Shown here one piece after another: positions 21,262 to 30,830 of a DNA stretch of 64,000 nt. Source of the stretch: Takifugu bimaculatus (lineage: Eukaryota > Chordata > Actinopteri > Tetraodontiformes > Tetraodontidae). Made by a program: the position numbers and the translations under genes. Within the stretch, counting starts at the first letter, position 1; each line of letters begins with the position of its first letter. The DNA lies in assembly GCA_004026145.2 (NCBI GenBank), contig CP034983.1:7116630-7180629 (forward strand), given 5' to 3'. The notes below the pieces were generated by a model. The model did not search any database. It had not been told where the DNA came from and saw only the letters and a program-made list of their open reading frames with translations.

Positions 21262-22680
21262 ATGGCAGCGGAGCCTGGAACCTCCGAGCTAGAAAAACTT
21301 ACCCGCAGACACAGCGTTAAACTCTCCCCACCGGACGGTGTGTCCGTGGAGGAGTGCGCGCTGGCTGTGGGGGACATTGTGGGGCACACAAGCGTCAAGT
21401 CCGCGTCAAGGATGAATAAAATGGTGGTGGTGTTTGTGGGGAGCACAGACGAAGCCGATCGGCTGGTGGCGGCTGGGGTGGCAATTAGGGGTGAAAACAC
21501 ACCGGTGTTCCCCCTGTTGAACCCGGCGAGATCGGTGGTGGTGTCCAACGTTCCTCCGTTCATTAAGAACGAAATGTTGAAGGAGCTCAGCAGACACGGG
21601 CGCATTGTGTCCCCGATGAGGTACTTTGTTCTCGGGGTCAAGTCCCCGCTGCTGAGGCACGTGGTGTCTTTTAGAAGACATGTAGTGATGGTTTTTAATA
21701 ACGAGAAAGAGTTCGAACTGGCCCTTTGTTTTAGAGTGGATGGTTTTGATTATACTGTTTATGTCACTACCGAATCCCAAAAATGCTTTGGCTGTGGGGA
21801 GGAGGGCCATCTGGTCCGGTCGTGCCCGAATGGCGCGGAGGCCCGCCGGCCAGCCGACCTGCCCGTCAGCGCAGCGGCGAGGACAGAGGACAGAGAGGCC
21901 GCACAAACCACGCGGGGCGACATGGGCCCAACCGCGGAGGTGGAGGAGCCAGCAGGTCCGCAGGGGGACCACCCGGGGGACCACCGGGACCTGCAGAATG
22001 AACGTCTCACCGGAGAGATGGTGGAGCGGACGGTTCCAAGAACGGCTGAGACCGTCCGGGACATGGAGGATGTCGGAGTGGAGGGGAGCAGCCTCAGTGT
22101 GCCCACGAAAAGGAAGAGCAAGGACACAAAAGTCAACATCGACAAAGTAAAGAAACTGTCCACAGCAGAACCTCATACACACAGCTCACCACACACACGT
22201 ACCACACAGGACACACACTGCCCACAGAATGTACATAACTCACAGGACACGCACAGCTTAGACGACACATGTACCCCACAGGACACACGTACCCCACAGG
22301 ACGCACATAGATCACAAGACACACACAGCTTACAGGACATGCACAGCTTAGACGACATGCACAGCACCCCGATGGACACACAGAGTACACAAAGTTCTTT
22401 GGTGGGCACACAGGAGGCTTCAGTTCACGGTGATGACGTAAAGGTGGAGGTACGCCCTGGTTACTGTCTGGAGAGGATCAAGTTTTTCCTTAGGACCACG
22501 AAGGGGCAGAGGTCTGTACAATTAGAGGACCACTTTTCAGACCTCCAGCTCTTCCACGACCATGTCAAGATGTTCATGAGGATGGAGAGATACGGCGAGC
22601 CCGCTTTCACCGACCGGGAGATGTATCGCCTGAAGAAAATGCTGGTCAAGATTCGGTCCCAGTTCGAGAGTGCCGACTAG
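21262..22680 (+). CDS. ORF1 nucleic-acid-binding protein of Tx1-type element, intact
   Basis: 472 codons without a stop or frameshift. I start at the ATG at 21262 (MAAEPGTSELEKLTRRHSVK), where similarity to the second Tx1-type ORF1 begins; the frame is open 228 bases further upstream to 21034. Order: an N-terminal RRM-like module (about residues 10-165; VVVSNVPPFIKNEMLKELSR), a CCHC knuckle CFGCGEEGHLVRSC (about 175-188), a charged disordered linker, a Thr/Gln/Asp/His-rich repeat region (about 305-385, units like TPQDTRTPQDA), and a helical C-terminal domain (ERIKFFLRTTKGQRS to KIRSQFE). ORF1 proteins of this kind coat LINE RNA. The ORF is intact although the element has no ORF2, and the DNA is far GC-richer than its surroundings. 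Confidence 0.8.
   Translation: MAAEPGTSELEKLTRRHSVKLSPPDGVSVEECALAVGDIVGHTSVKSASRMNKMVVVFVGSTDEADRLVAAGVAIRGENTPVFPLLNPARSVVVSNVPPFIKNEMLKELSRHGRIVSPMRYFVLGVKSPLLRHVVSFRRHVVMVFNNEKEFELALCFRVDGFDYTVYVTTESQKCFGCGEEGHLVRSCPNGAEARRPADLPVSAAARTEDREAAQTTRGDMGPTAEVEEPAGPQGDHPGDHRDLQNERLTGEMVERTVPRTAETVRDMEDVGVEGSSLSVPTKRKSKDTKVNIDKVKKLSTAEPHTHSSPHTRTTQDTHCPQNVHNSQDTHSLDDTCTPQDTRTPQDAHRSQDTHSLQDMHSLDDMHSTPMDTQSTQSSLVGTQEASVHGDDVKVEVRPGYCLERIKFFLRTTKGQRSVQLEDHFSDLQLFHDHVKMFMRMERYGEPAFTDREMYRLKKMLVKIRSQFESAD
22185..22400 (+). repeat. Degenerate coding minisatellite inside ORF1
   Basis: Repeated ACACAS, CACAGGACAC and CAGCTTAGACGACA units encode TQDTH/PQDT/SLDD peptide repeats. The length is a multiple of three throughout, so the frame is kept despite the repeat expansion. 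Confidence 0.7.
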
Positions 22681-22832
22681 GACACACATGTTCCCTTTGA
22701 CTTTGTCTCTGATTATTTTCGTGCTGGACAATATTCGAAAGTTTCAAGAGCACATGGTGTCTGAACGACAAACTATGTTTGGTGGAACTATGTTTGTGTT
22801 TAGATCATGGTTGGTATAACGATAAATTAAGT

Positions 22833-22986
22833 TGTCTCTCTCTCTCTCTCTCTCTCTCTCTGGCTCGCTCGCTCTCTCGATCGATCTGCCTCGCTTCGAT
22901 CTCGATCTCTTTATCCCTCCTCTCTCTCTCTACTGGGTCCCTTCTCATCTCGTATCTACCTCATCTCTCTCTCCTCTCTTCTCTCT

Positions 22987-23037
<51 letters not shown>
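22833..23037 (+). repeat. (CT)n microsatellites in the half-LINE 3' region
   Basis: Two CT arrays (about 22833-22862 and 22970-23037) joined by CT/GATC-rich sequence. Another short CT array sits in the leader (about 21043-21060). Confidence 0.9.
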
Positions 23038-23043
<6 letters not shown>

Positions 23044-23468
23044 CCACGGAGCATTTGCCTTCATTTTAGACTTAACAGTGTTTGTAAATTGCATTATCAA
23101 CTTATATTTACCCTTTTTAGGTTTTGTTTTGTTTCTTGTTTGATGTGTTCTTTTAGACGATCTGGTCACAATTTATTTGCCTGTCTGTGTGAGGTTTGCG
23201 TCGTGTCTAATTGTTTACCACTGAAAATTAAATTGTTCCTTTTCTTTGTGGATGGGTGCTGCGGGCCACGGCGGGGACCCAACCCCTGGTGGAGGGCGTT
23301 TTCATCACACCCCTCGTGTGTGGTTTTGTTTGTAGTGGCACGGGTGTTTTTAGTTTGTTATCTCTCCTAATTGTGTTTTACCTGCGGTGGGGCCCCAGCC
23401 CTGTCCACCCCTTTTATTAATTTAACTTTTGTACAGCCGAGTTAATTTTTTTGTTGAGTATTGGATTT

Positions 23469-23474
23469 AATAAA
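23469..23474 (+). terminator. AATAAA polyadenylation signal of half-LINE
   Basis: AATAAA followed by an A-rich stretch, about 60 bases before the proposed right end of the insertion. Confidence 0.5.
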
Positions 23475-23589
23475 AAATTGTAGCACATAACCCTCAATCC
23501 CGTCTCTGCCTCTGTAGCAGAAGTTTATCTACGTGTGCCTAACCGAGTGATTGTTCACTGGTTAATTCCTGGAGAAATTCCCCAGGTGA

Positions 23590-24742
23590 CGTTGTCGTTT
23601 CAGTCAGGCTTTAGAACTCATCACAGCAGAGAGGAACGTGGGATTGGATGAAAGAGACAGCACTAGACTAGTTTAGATCATATTCATCAGATAGATACCA
23701 GTTTGGTCATGTCCACAGCATTCCCTCTTCATACAGTAGGGTTAGCCATGGAGTTCCACAAGGTTCTGTACTTTGACCAATCCTTTTCACCTTGTACATG
23801 CTTCCCTTAGGAAACATTATTCAGCAGCATGGAATAAATTTTCAAAATGCTGATGACACTCGGCTATATTGAGCCATGAAACCAGAGGAGACAGAGCAGT
23901 TAGTGAAGCTCCAGACCTGTCTTAAAGACATGAAGTCTTGGATGACTTCAAATTTCCTCCTCCTTAACTCAGGAAAAACTGAGGTCATGGTGTGTGGTCC
24001 TGAACCTCTCAGGGATAGATTAGATCACACGATCACTCTAGATGGTATCTCATTAACATCTAGTCTCTCTGTGAGGAATCTAGGAGTAACTTTTGATCAA
24101 AATCTCTCCTTCAACTCACACATTAAATTAGTCTCTAGAAGTGCCTTTTTTACCTGAGGATCACAAAGATTAGGAAGCTACTGACGCGGCATGATGCTGA
24201 AAAGTTAATTCATGCTTTTGTTACTTCCAGGCTGGACTATTGTAATTCTTTATTATCAGGGTGTCCAAACAACTCTTTAAGAAGCCCCCAGCTGATCCAA
24301 AATGCTGCAGCCAGAGTTCTGACAGGTATTGACAAAAGAGATCACATAACTCTTGTAATGGCATCTCTTCATTGGCTGCCCGTTAAATTTAGAATAATTT
24401 TTAAAGCCCTTCTTTTGACCTACAAGGTCCTCAGAGGCCTAACTCCATCCTACCTGGAGGAGCTAGTGATACCTTATCAGCCCAATAGACCGCTCCACTC
24501 TCAGAATGCTGGTCTACTTGTGGTTCCCAGAGTTTCTAGGAGTAGAATGGGGGGCCGAGCATTTAGCTACCAGACGCCCCTGCTATGGAACCAGCTCCCT
24601 GTCCAGGTACGGGAGGCTGACTCCATCGCTACTTATAAGATCAGACTTAAAACCTACCTCTTTGAAAAAGCTTATTGTTACTAATTCTGTAGTTCCAGTT
24701 ACTATCATAGACAAATTATCATACTTAGGGGGTCGTCTAATC
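23590..24742 (+). pseudogene. L2 LINE, segment 2 (reverse transcriptase), interrupted by hAT
   Basis: Encodes, with several frameshifts, the RT domain: FQSGFRTHHS, GVPQGSVL*PILFTLYMLPLG, a catalytic box read as FQNADD (the usual Tyr of YADD is Asn here), then LLNSGKTEVMVCGPEPL, VRNLGVTFDQNLSFNSHIK, and after a frame change LHWLPVKFRIIFKALLLTYK, GLTPSYLEEL and GGRAFSYQTPLLWNQLPVQV to the stop at about 24684. The 3' untranslated part begins and is split at 24742 by the hAT element. Catalytically dead because of stops, shifts and the altered box. Confidence 0.85.
24735..24742. repeat. 8-bp target-site duplication GTCTAATC (left)
   Basis: Identical to 27037-27044 on the other side of the hAT element, and present once, uninterrupted, in the L2 copy at 1548-1555 (reverse complement). 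Eight bases is the hallmark duplication length of hAT elements. Confidence 0.95.
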
Positions 24743-27036
24743 CAGTGTTTTTCAACCTTTTTCGAGCCAAGGCACATTTCTTTCATTAAACAGATCCCGC
24801 GGCACACCACCAGCTGAAAACGTGGGGAAAAAACAATATATATTAACAATATTCTTTCATATTTATTCTCACTCAGTGTGAAACCTGGGCCTGTTTGGAT
24901 GAACATAGAGCTGATATCCTGGCAGGAATTGATGAAAGACACACACGAAGCTCTTCCTCCACAGCTCTCAGTCTTTCTCTGTTTTTAGTTTTTACAGCAG
25001 TCAGGCTTGAAAAGCTCACCTCACACAGATATGTTGTGGAAAATGGGAGCAGTGTTAAAATAGCTTTGTTGGCCAGCATTGGGAACTCCTTTGCAGCTGC
25101 CAACCAAAAACTGTCCAAAGGTTGATCAGCAAAGCTTAGCTTGAGACCACGATCTTGTCTCAGTTCAGTTAGTTGCTCCTGCTCCTGTAAAGTCATGTCC
25201 TTTCCAACAGCTGATGCTGAGCTGAATGGGTCCCTAACCCAGTCAAGGCACTCTGTGGAGGCTGAAGAGAAATAAAATGACATCTTCTCCTCAAGAGTTT
25301 TCAGATGTTTAACTATTATCTCACCCAGTGCAGCAGTATTAACATCTTGCCATTTATTGGTGAGTGGGAACATTTCAAGATTGCCACTTTCCACATGCTG
25401 CTGCCAGAGTTGCACCTTTGAACGGAATCCATTTATTTTATCTGTACTTGTAAGCAGGTTTTCATTTCGGCCTTGCATTCGTGTGTTCAGTTCATTCAGA
25501 TGTTGAAAAATATCTGCCAGGTATGCCAGCCTTGCACACCACTCATCACATGCAAGCAGCTTTGCATAATTGGAACCCTCATTTGTCAAAAAAACTTTAA
25601 GTTCCTCTCACAGCTCATACACACGGGCCAGCACCTTGCCGCGCGACAACCATCGCACCTCCGTATGAAACAGCAAGGCTTTATGCTCCGCTCCCATTTC
25701 CTCACACAAAGCCGCAAAAATGCGACTTTTCACAGGTCGTGACTTCACAAAGTTTACCATGTGCACAACATCATCCAACACAGGAACGAGGTCTGCTGGT
25801 AAAGTCTTGACAACGAGGGCTTCGCGGTGTAAAAAACAGTGCGTGATGAGCACATCTGGGTTTTTTTCCTTCACTCTGCTTACAAAGCCTTTGGTGCGTC
25901 CGACCATGGCTGCAGCTCCGTCAGTGCACACACTCGTGCAGTTTTCCCACTTAAGTCCTCCTTTTTCCAGATATTCTGATGTAACCCGAAAAATTTGCTC
26001 TCCTGTTGTTTTTCCTGGCAAAGCCTTGCAAAATAGAAAGTTTTCTATGATTTTGTCTCCATCCACAAAACGCACATTAACCAAGAGTTGAGCATGTCCA
26101 CTTATATCAGTTGACTCATCAAGTTGCAACGCAAATTTCTTCCTGATGCGGATCTTGTCCAAAACCACACTTTCGATGTCTGCAGACATCTCATCAATAC
26201 GTCTGGAAATCGTGTTATCTGAGAGAGGGACTTTGGCTATTTCCTTAGCTGCTACGGGTCCGAGCATCTCGTTTACAATGGCTTTGCAGGCGGGAAGTAT
26301 TAATTTCTCTGCCACAGTGTGGGACTTTTTTGATTTAGCCACAAGTTCAGCGACGTGGTAGCTAGCTTTAAGCTCTCTCTCGTTTACCTTTGTAGTTTTT
26401 CTCATGAAATCTGCCTGTTTCTCTGTGTGTTCACACAGGTGAACAAAATACTCCACATTTTTATTTTGAAGTGAAGGGTGTTTCGTTTGGAGATGGCGTT
26501 TAAGCTTACTTGGGACCATAGCAGTGTTGGCAAGCTTTTCACCACATACCAAACACAATGGAGTCGGCGCCGTTGCATCTCCGGTAAAAATAAATCCAAA
26601 TGAAAGATAGCTTTCGTTGTATTGCCTCGCGCCAGAAACTTTGCTCGACGTCACCGTCTTTGCTTTCTTTTGACCTCCACTCATGCTAGGGCCTTCATCT
26701 GGGTCTGGATTTTGTCCAGCGTCCAGTTCAGAGCCAGAATTTTTTCTCTTCAAAAACTTATCCATCACTCTCGCCGCTGTGCCGCTATCCACAACGCCAC
26801 CGTAAACGTCACCTTCCGCGGCATCGATGCGTCACTAATTTGCTTGTCTCCAAGCACAATGCAATTAACAATTAGCTACCTACCTACCACCACCTACTGG
26901 TATGGAAGAGTACTACATGGTTACTCTGCCAGGCGCTAGACCGCACAGGCACAAAAATTTGATAATTTCCCACGGCACACCTGATAATATCTCACGGCAC
27001 ACTGGTGTGCCGCGGCACAGTGGTTGAAAAACACTG
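24743..27036 (-). mobile_element. hAT DNA transposon (Charlie/ZBED-like), nearly intact
   Basis: 2294 bp with perfect 15-bp terminal inverted repeats (CAGTGTTTTTCAACC), flanked by an exact 8-bp duplication. Subterminal CACGGCAC-like motifs recur near both ends. It encodes one transposase on the minus strand, broken by a single TGA. It sits in the 3' untranslated region of the L2 copy, so it arrived after that copy. No introns or host exons are evident. Confidence 0.95.
24873..26792 (-). pseudogene. hAT transposase, one in-frame stop
   Basis: The reading frame runs from ATG at 26792 to the stop at 24873 and would be 639 codons, but TGA at 25610-25608 stops it at residue 394. The downstream 245 codons stay in the same frame, and TGA is one CpG transition from CGA. 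Domains in order: BED-type zinc finger (C80, C83, H100, H105 within LCLVCGEKL...KRHLQTKH), the RNase H-like catalytic core with LQLDESTDISG (Asp about 225) and CTDGAAAMVG (Asp about 291), the conserved HTEVRWLSRG, and the C-terminal hAT dimerisation region (FPMLANKAILTLLPFSTTYL, then CEVSFSSLTAVKTKNRERL). The enzyme would excise and insert the element by the hAT cut-and-paste route. Readthrough or a sister copy without the stop could be active. Confidence 0.9.
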
Positions 27037-27585
27037 GTCTAATCGTTAGGTCACATCTTAGCGATACTGTTATAGGCCAAGGCTGCCGGGGTCCGAAAAC
27101 ATGATCACCTCTGGCCTCTGTCACCCCACTGGGCAATGGTTTCCTCTCCTCTCCTCTCCTTTCCTCCTCCTCCTCCTCATCAAGCAGACTAGTTATGCTG
27201 ATTCCTGTGTAGTTTTTCTGCTCCCCCCCCCATTCATTTACAGGTATCGCCGCCTTTGGAGCTGTATGATGACCTCCGGCCCCGCTGACCCGCTGTATAG
27301 TGTATTTTTGTGTGTGTGTTTCTGTGCCTGTCCTCTCCTCTCCTCCTTCTCCTCTCCTCTTCCCCCTCCTTCTCCTCCCCCTCTCCCTCTCCTCTCTCTT
27401 TACCCAGCCGGCCGTCAGCAGGAGGGTCCCCCTACGTGAGCCTGGTCCTGCTCAAGGTTTCTTCCTGTTAAAGGGGAGTTTTTCCTTGCCACTGTTGCTT
27501 GTCTGCGGTTAGGCCCTGGGATTCTGGAAAGCGCCTTGAAACAATTTTGATTGTATAATACGCTATATAAATATTGATTTGATTT
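27037..27585 (+). mobile_element. L2 LINE, segment 3 (3' UTR and tail)
   Basis: Resumes with the duplicated GTCTAATC. It contains a CT-rich tract, a poly-C (27223-27231), GCCGGCCGTCAGCAGGAGGG, the conserved TTAAAGGGGAGTTTTTCCTT block and the terminal CGCTATATAAATATTGATTT with a TTGATT-type tail. It completes the L2 copy that started at 20110. Confidence 0.9.
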
Positions 27586-27639
27586 GTCTTTTGTATATGT
27601 ATAGGAATCTACAGTTAGTACCTACCCTGGCACAGGGAC

Positions 27640-28075
27640 TCAGTTAGGCCCCATAAAGGTTCCTATAAATGGCTGTTCGAGATGGGGGGGATTTCTGCAG
27701 TGGAGACATGCACCAACGGCCCCAGCCCTGAAAACCCACCCTGGAGTGGAAGTTCTCCTATGGGGAAGCAGTTGGGATGGTAAGAGTGATCGAGGACTGT
27801 GTCAATTGAACTGGCCTCCACAGTCACCTGACTTAAACCCTGGTTTCACTAGGAAGACTGATGGAAAACTATTTCAGGTGACACCCACTTGAAGCTCACC
27901 GACAGAAGGCCCAGAGTGTGCAAAGAAGTAATCAGAGCAGAAAAGGTGGCTATTTTGAAGAATTTCAAACACAAAACATGCTTTAAGTCATTTCACGGTG
28001 TTTTGTTTACTACTTAATTCCAACTGTGTTTATTCATAGTTTTGATGCCATTTAGAATGGTGTGTAGAAACTGGT
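27640..28075 (+). mobile_element. Tc1-like transposon remnant (3' part)
   Basis: A diverged reading of the transposase end (TGGCCTCCACAGTCACCTGA, i.e. WPPQSPDLNP) followed by the typical post-coding block (AATTTCAAACACAAAACATG, TTTTGTTTACTACTTAATTC, CATAGTTTTGATGCC). Catalytic Glu and the N-terminal half are missing. The left border is uncertain. Confidence 0.6.
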
Positions 28076-28639
28076 GAATTTCTTCCCCTCACATAGTCGA
28101 GACTATAGTACTGAGGTCTTTATGTAGCAGTTTGATGTGTATCATGTTTAATTTGTTTCATTAATATGTTTTATTATATTTTTGGATTTTATATTAAATA
28201 TATCTCTTATTTTCTTTACTAATTATGGTGTATGCATACAAAGAGGTCACAGTGGTAAGTTTTTTTGTACAGGGGGAAGGCCCCTGTCCGCCCCTCCTTT
28301 CCTGAAGCCTATTTTGGTCTCTTGCCCAACATCATGCTGGTCTTCTCAATCTCTGGGCTCGTCCAGTTCTTACCACAACAAAACCCAGTGGTCTATTACA
28401 ACACATTGCCAAGTCTTCTACACACAGCCACCACATATGAAAATCCAGACAAGTCAGGCCAAAACAAATCAAATAACACCAGAGCAGGGCCGCCAGAATC
28501 AAGTCACTGTGATCTTTAGTGGTGAAGGCTTGGCACAATCTTGTTTCCTTTTTGCTTCCCTTTTCTCATTTTAAATCACTTCTGTGGGACACACTTGGAG
28601 ATCTATGCCCTCTTTACAGGGTTCAGTAATCTTACCTCC
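28076..28639. other. Unassigned spacer before the second Tx1-type LINE
   Basis: About 560 bases. A 130-codon open frame on the plus strand (28182-28574) has no domain I recognise. It may include the divergent 5' leader of the following element. Confidence 0.35.
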
Positions 28640-29208
28640 TATTCTTCCGATGAGACGGGTGTGAGCGGAGGAGCGATTGAGCGAGCGAAAACTGCGTGAA
28701 AGCGCTTTTTTTCCTATCCTTGTGTGTGTGTAAATGCTGGACAATATATTTCAATTTATTGTGGTGTTTTTCGGGTTCATATTTAGTTTAACAACTGCCA
28801 ACGCCGGTTTGACCGGGTTAAGTCGGAAGCACAGAGTCAAGGTGGGAGCTGGCTCCGTGCTTAGTGTGGAGGAGGTGACTCTGGCTGTGGGCCAAAAAAT
28901 TGGCCACAGCTCGGTGAAATCCGCCGCCTGAATGAACAGGGTGCTCGTATTGTTCTTGGAAAAGGTGGAACAGGTGAACAAGTTAGTGGAGACGGGAATC
29001 ACTCTGGGCAGACAGTTTGTCCAAGTAACCCCGCTGACACATCAGGCGGCAAGGATTACTCCGTCCAACTTGCCGCCGTTTATTAGCGACGAGTTCCTGG
29101 TAAGGGAGCTGTCCCGGCATGGGAAAGTGGTTTTCCCCCTATTCGGAAGATGCTGCTAGAGGAGTTTAATTATAATTATTGTTCATCGTCCGGGTGGATG
29201 ATTTTGAT

Positions 29209-29697
29209 TACAGTGATCCCTCGCTATATCGCGTTTCATCTTTCACGGCTTCGCTGCTTCACGGATTTTTTTTGCGAGTCGTTCATTGCAGTTCTCAAAT
29301 ATAATCGAAGGTGGCATATCCGTTTATAAAAATCTTCTTGCTCAAAAAAAGAAAGAGCGCCAACAACTACCCATAACAATGTTCTTCTCTCGGAGAAAGA
29401 CTCCTGCGCCTTCAGTAGAAACAGACGCTACAGCGGAGCAGAGTCAGGACGAAGAGGCACAGCTGGGACTGGGAAATACGCGAGTGACAATGTTTCCAAC
29501 CTTGTATTACAAGATTAAAATTATTGTTTTAAACAAATTTTGGGCTTTAAAACAGGTTTTGATTTTTGGTTTCATTCTATAGTTCAGTATTGCATTGTAA
29601 AATAAAATAAAAAAATAAAGATGACTACTTCACGGATTTCACTTTTCGCGTGTTATTTTTGGAACGCAACTCCCGCGATAAACGAGGGATCACTGTA
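29209..29697. mobile_element. Tigger/pogo-like (TcMar) MITE inserted in Tx1 ORF1
   Basis: 485 bp (29211-29695) with inverted ends CAGTGATCCCTCG...CGAGGGATCACTG and a TA duplication at each side (29209-29210, 29696-29697), typical of TcMar elements. The ends resemble the Tigger/pogo group. Interior AT-rich sequence includes a short plus-strand frame (MFFSRRKTPAPSVETDATAE and onward) of unknown meaning but no complete transposase. Removing the element and one TA would leave the ORF1 codons continuous, and the related ORF1 at 21.7 kb represents the empty site. Confidence 0.9.
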
Positions 29698-30233
29698 CAC
29701 CCTTTTTGCAACCTCCTCCGCCCTAAAGTGTTTCAACTGCAGCGAGGAGGGGCACCTGGCCAGTTCTTGTCCGAGCCGCGCGGACCCGGACGCGCCGGTG
29801 GTGGGGCCCGCCGCTCCCGCTCTGGCCCCGCGGCCCGTTCTGCCGGCGAGGCGTTGGTGGTTCGGTTCGAAGGAGGCCCCACTGTCCCGGACGAAGCAGT
29901 GGCGGAGTTGCACGCGGAGGAGAAACGGGGCTTGTGCATGAGTGAGGTGAGTGGAGGGAGTGAGAATGTAGTGATGGTGGTGAAAATGAATGGCGAGAGT
30001 GGTGAAGCAGGGGGGACGGTGGATTTAACTGGGGTGGTATGTGATTTGAGTGGTGTGATGATTGATGTGGTGTGTGATTCAAATGAACTGGGGACAAATG
30101 GTGAGGTAATGGGTGAAACGGTTGAACTGGGTGAGGCAGGAGAGCCTGGGGACATGATCCAAACAGGTGAGCTGGGTAGAGTGAGTGAGGTGATAGGTGA
30201 ACTTGGGGTGCTAGGGATAGCGACTGGCGAGCT

Positions 30234-30350
30234 GGGTGAGGGAGGAGTGAGCACAGGGGAGCGAGGTGAGAGGGCAGTGAGCACAGGGGAGCGAGGTGAG
30301 GGGGCAGTGAGCACAGGGGAGCGAGGTAAGGGGGAAGTGGTTAAGGTGAG
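30234..30350 (+). repeat. Coding minisatellite in Tx1 ORF1
   Basis: Three or more units of about 33 bp around GTGAGCACAGGGGAGCGAGG, encoding STGERGE-type repeats, preceded by looser GELGE repeats. The position corresponds to the His/Asp/Thr-rich repeat region of the other ORF1, but the sequence is different. Confidence 0.8.
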
Positions 30351-30830
30351 GAAGCATTGGACGCAGGTGAAGGCACTAGTGGTGCGTCCCAGTGGTGGCT
30401 TGTTCCCGCAAAGTGGCGGAACAAGCGAAAAAGCGCTATGTAGGACAAGGGGGTTAAAACCGGAAGGATGTAGGATGCAGCCGCAGGCACAGACACCAGC
30501 GACTGTGAGTCCATGTCGGACTGCAGCGAACTGTCTGGCACAATGGCAGACGGGCAGGATTTTGACTTGTACCCTCCAAGCCTGTTTAAAAAGTTCCTTA
30601 CGCAGACTAAGGTCATAAAAGGCCTTGATCTGGGAACATATTTCCCTGACAGGCTCCGTTTCATCCGGTCAGCGAGCTTTTTAATTAGGAAAAAGGCAAT
30701 GTCGGATCTCACATCCCATGAAATTTTTAGGCTGAGGAAGCACATGGGCAAGGCAAAAAAAACAACTCAATTGAAAACGTTTATGATGTTTCCTTGCATT
30801 TATTTTTACTGTTTTTTTTTCTCCCTAACC

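Larger units (their letters stand above)
20435..23539 (+). mobile_element. Tx1-type LINE derivative carrying ORF1 only (half-LINE)
   Basis: An insertion of about 3.1 kb inside the L2 copy. Ends are marked by a possible imperfect duplication ATCYACGTGTGSC (20435-20447 and 23527-23539, 11 of 13 identical). It holds a GC-rich leader with GC box and TATA-like box, a complete ORF1 (21262-22680), CT microsatellites, a 3' region and an AATAAA signal at 23469. There is no endonuclease or reverse-transcriptase ORF. ORF1 resembles the ORF1 of the two-ORF element at 28.7-34.6 kb, so it looks like a deletion derivative moved in trans, comparable in design to mammalian half-L1 (HAL1). Confidence 0.65.
28734..30770 (+). 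pseudogene. ORF1 of decayed Tx1-type LINE
   Basis: N-terminal module SRKHRVKVGAGSVLSVEEVT and LAVGQKIGHSSVKSAA, a stop, then LPPFISDEFLVRELSRHGKV parallels RHSVKLSPPDGVSVEE and LPPFIKNEMLKELSR-type residues of the intact ORF1. The coding sequence is cut at the codon for Tyr in VDDFDY by a 485-bp MITE (29211-29695). It resumes as TLFATSSALKCFNCSEEGHL with an intact CCHC knuckle. A Gly/Glu-rich minisatellite (30234-30350) and frameshifts follow. The C-terminal helix YPPSLFKKFLTQTKVIKGLD to HEIFRLRKHMGKAKK is near 30566-30760. Confidence 0.75.

Noticed and set aside
21213..22411. Long antisense frames (up to 258 codons) opposite the Tx1-type ORF1
   Set aside because: Shadow frames of a GC-rich coding sequence; the plus-strand frame has recognisable domains and the antisense ones do not.
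24735..24742. Interpretation of the L2 break at 24742 as an L2 rearrangement
   Set aside because: The perfect 8-bp duplication and 15-bp inverted ends identify a hAT insertion, and the empty site exists in another copy.
25473..25742. Host ZBED-type gene (domesticated transposase) in place of a transposon
   Set aside because: The terminal repeats and target duplication are intact and the frame has a stop, so it is a transposon copy and not a domesticated gene.
25720..26361. Plus-strand frames opposite the hAT transposase
   Set aside because: Antisense shadows of the transposase.
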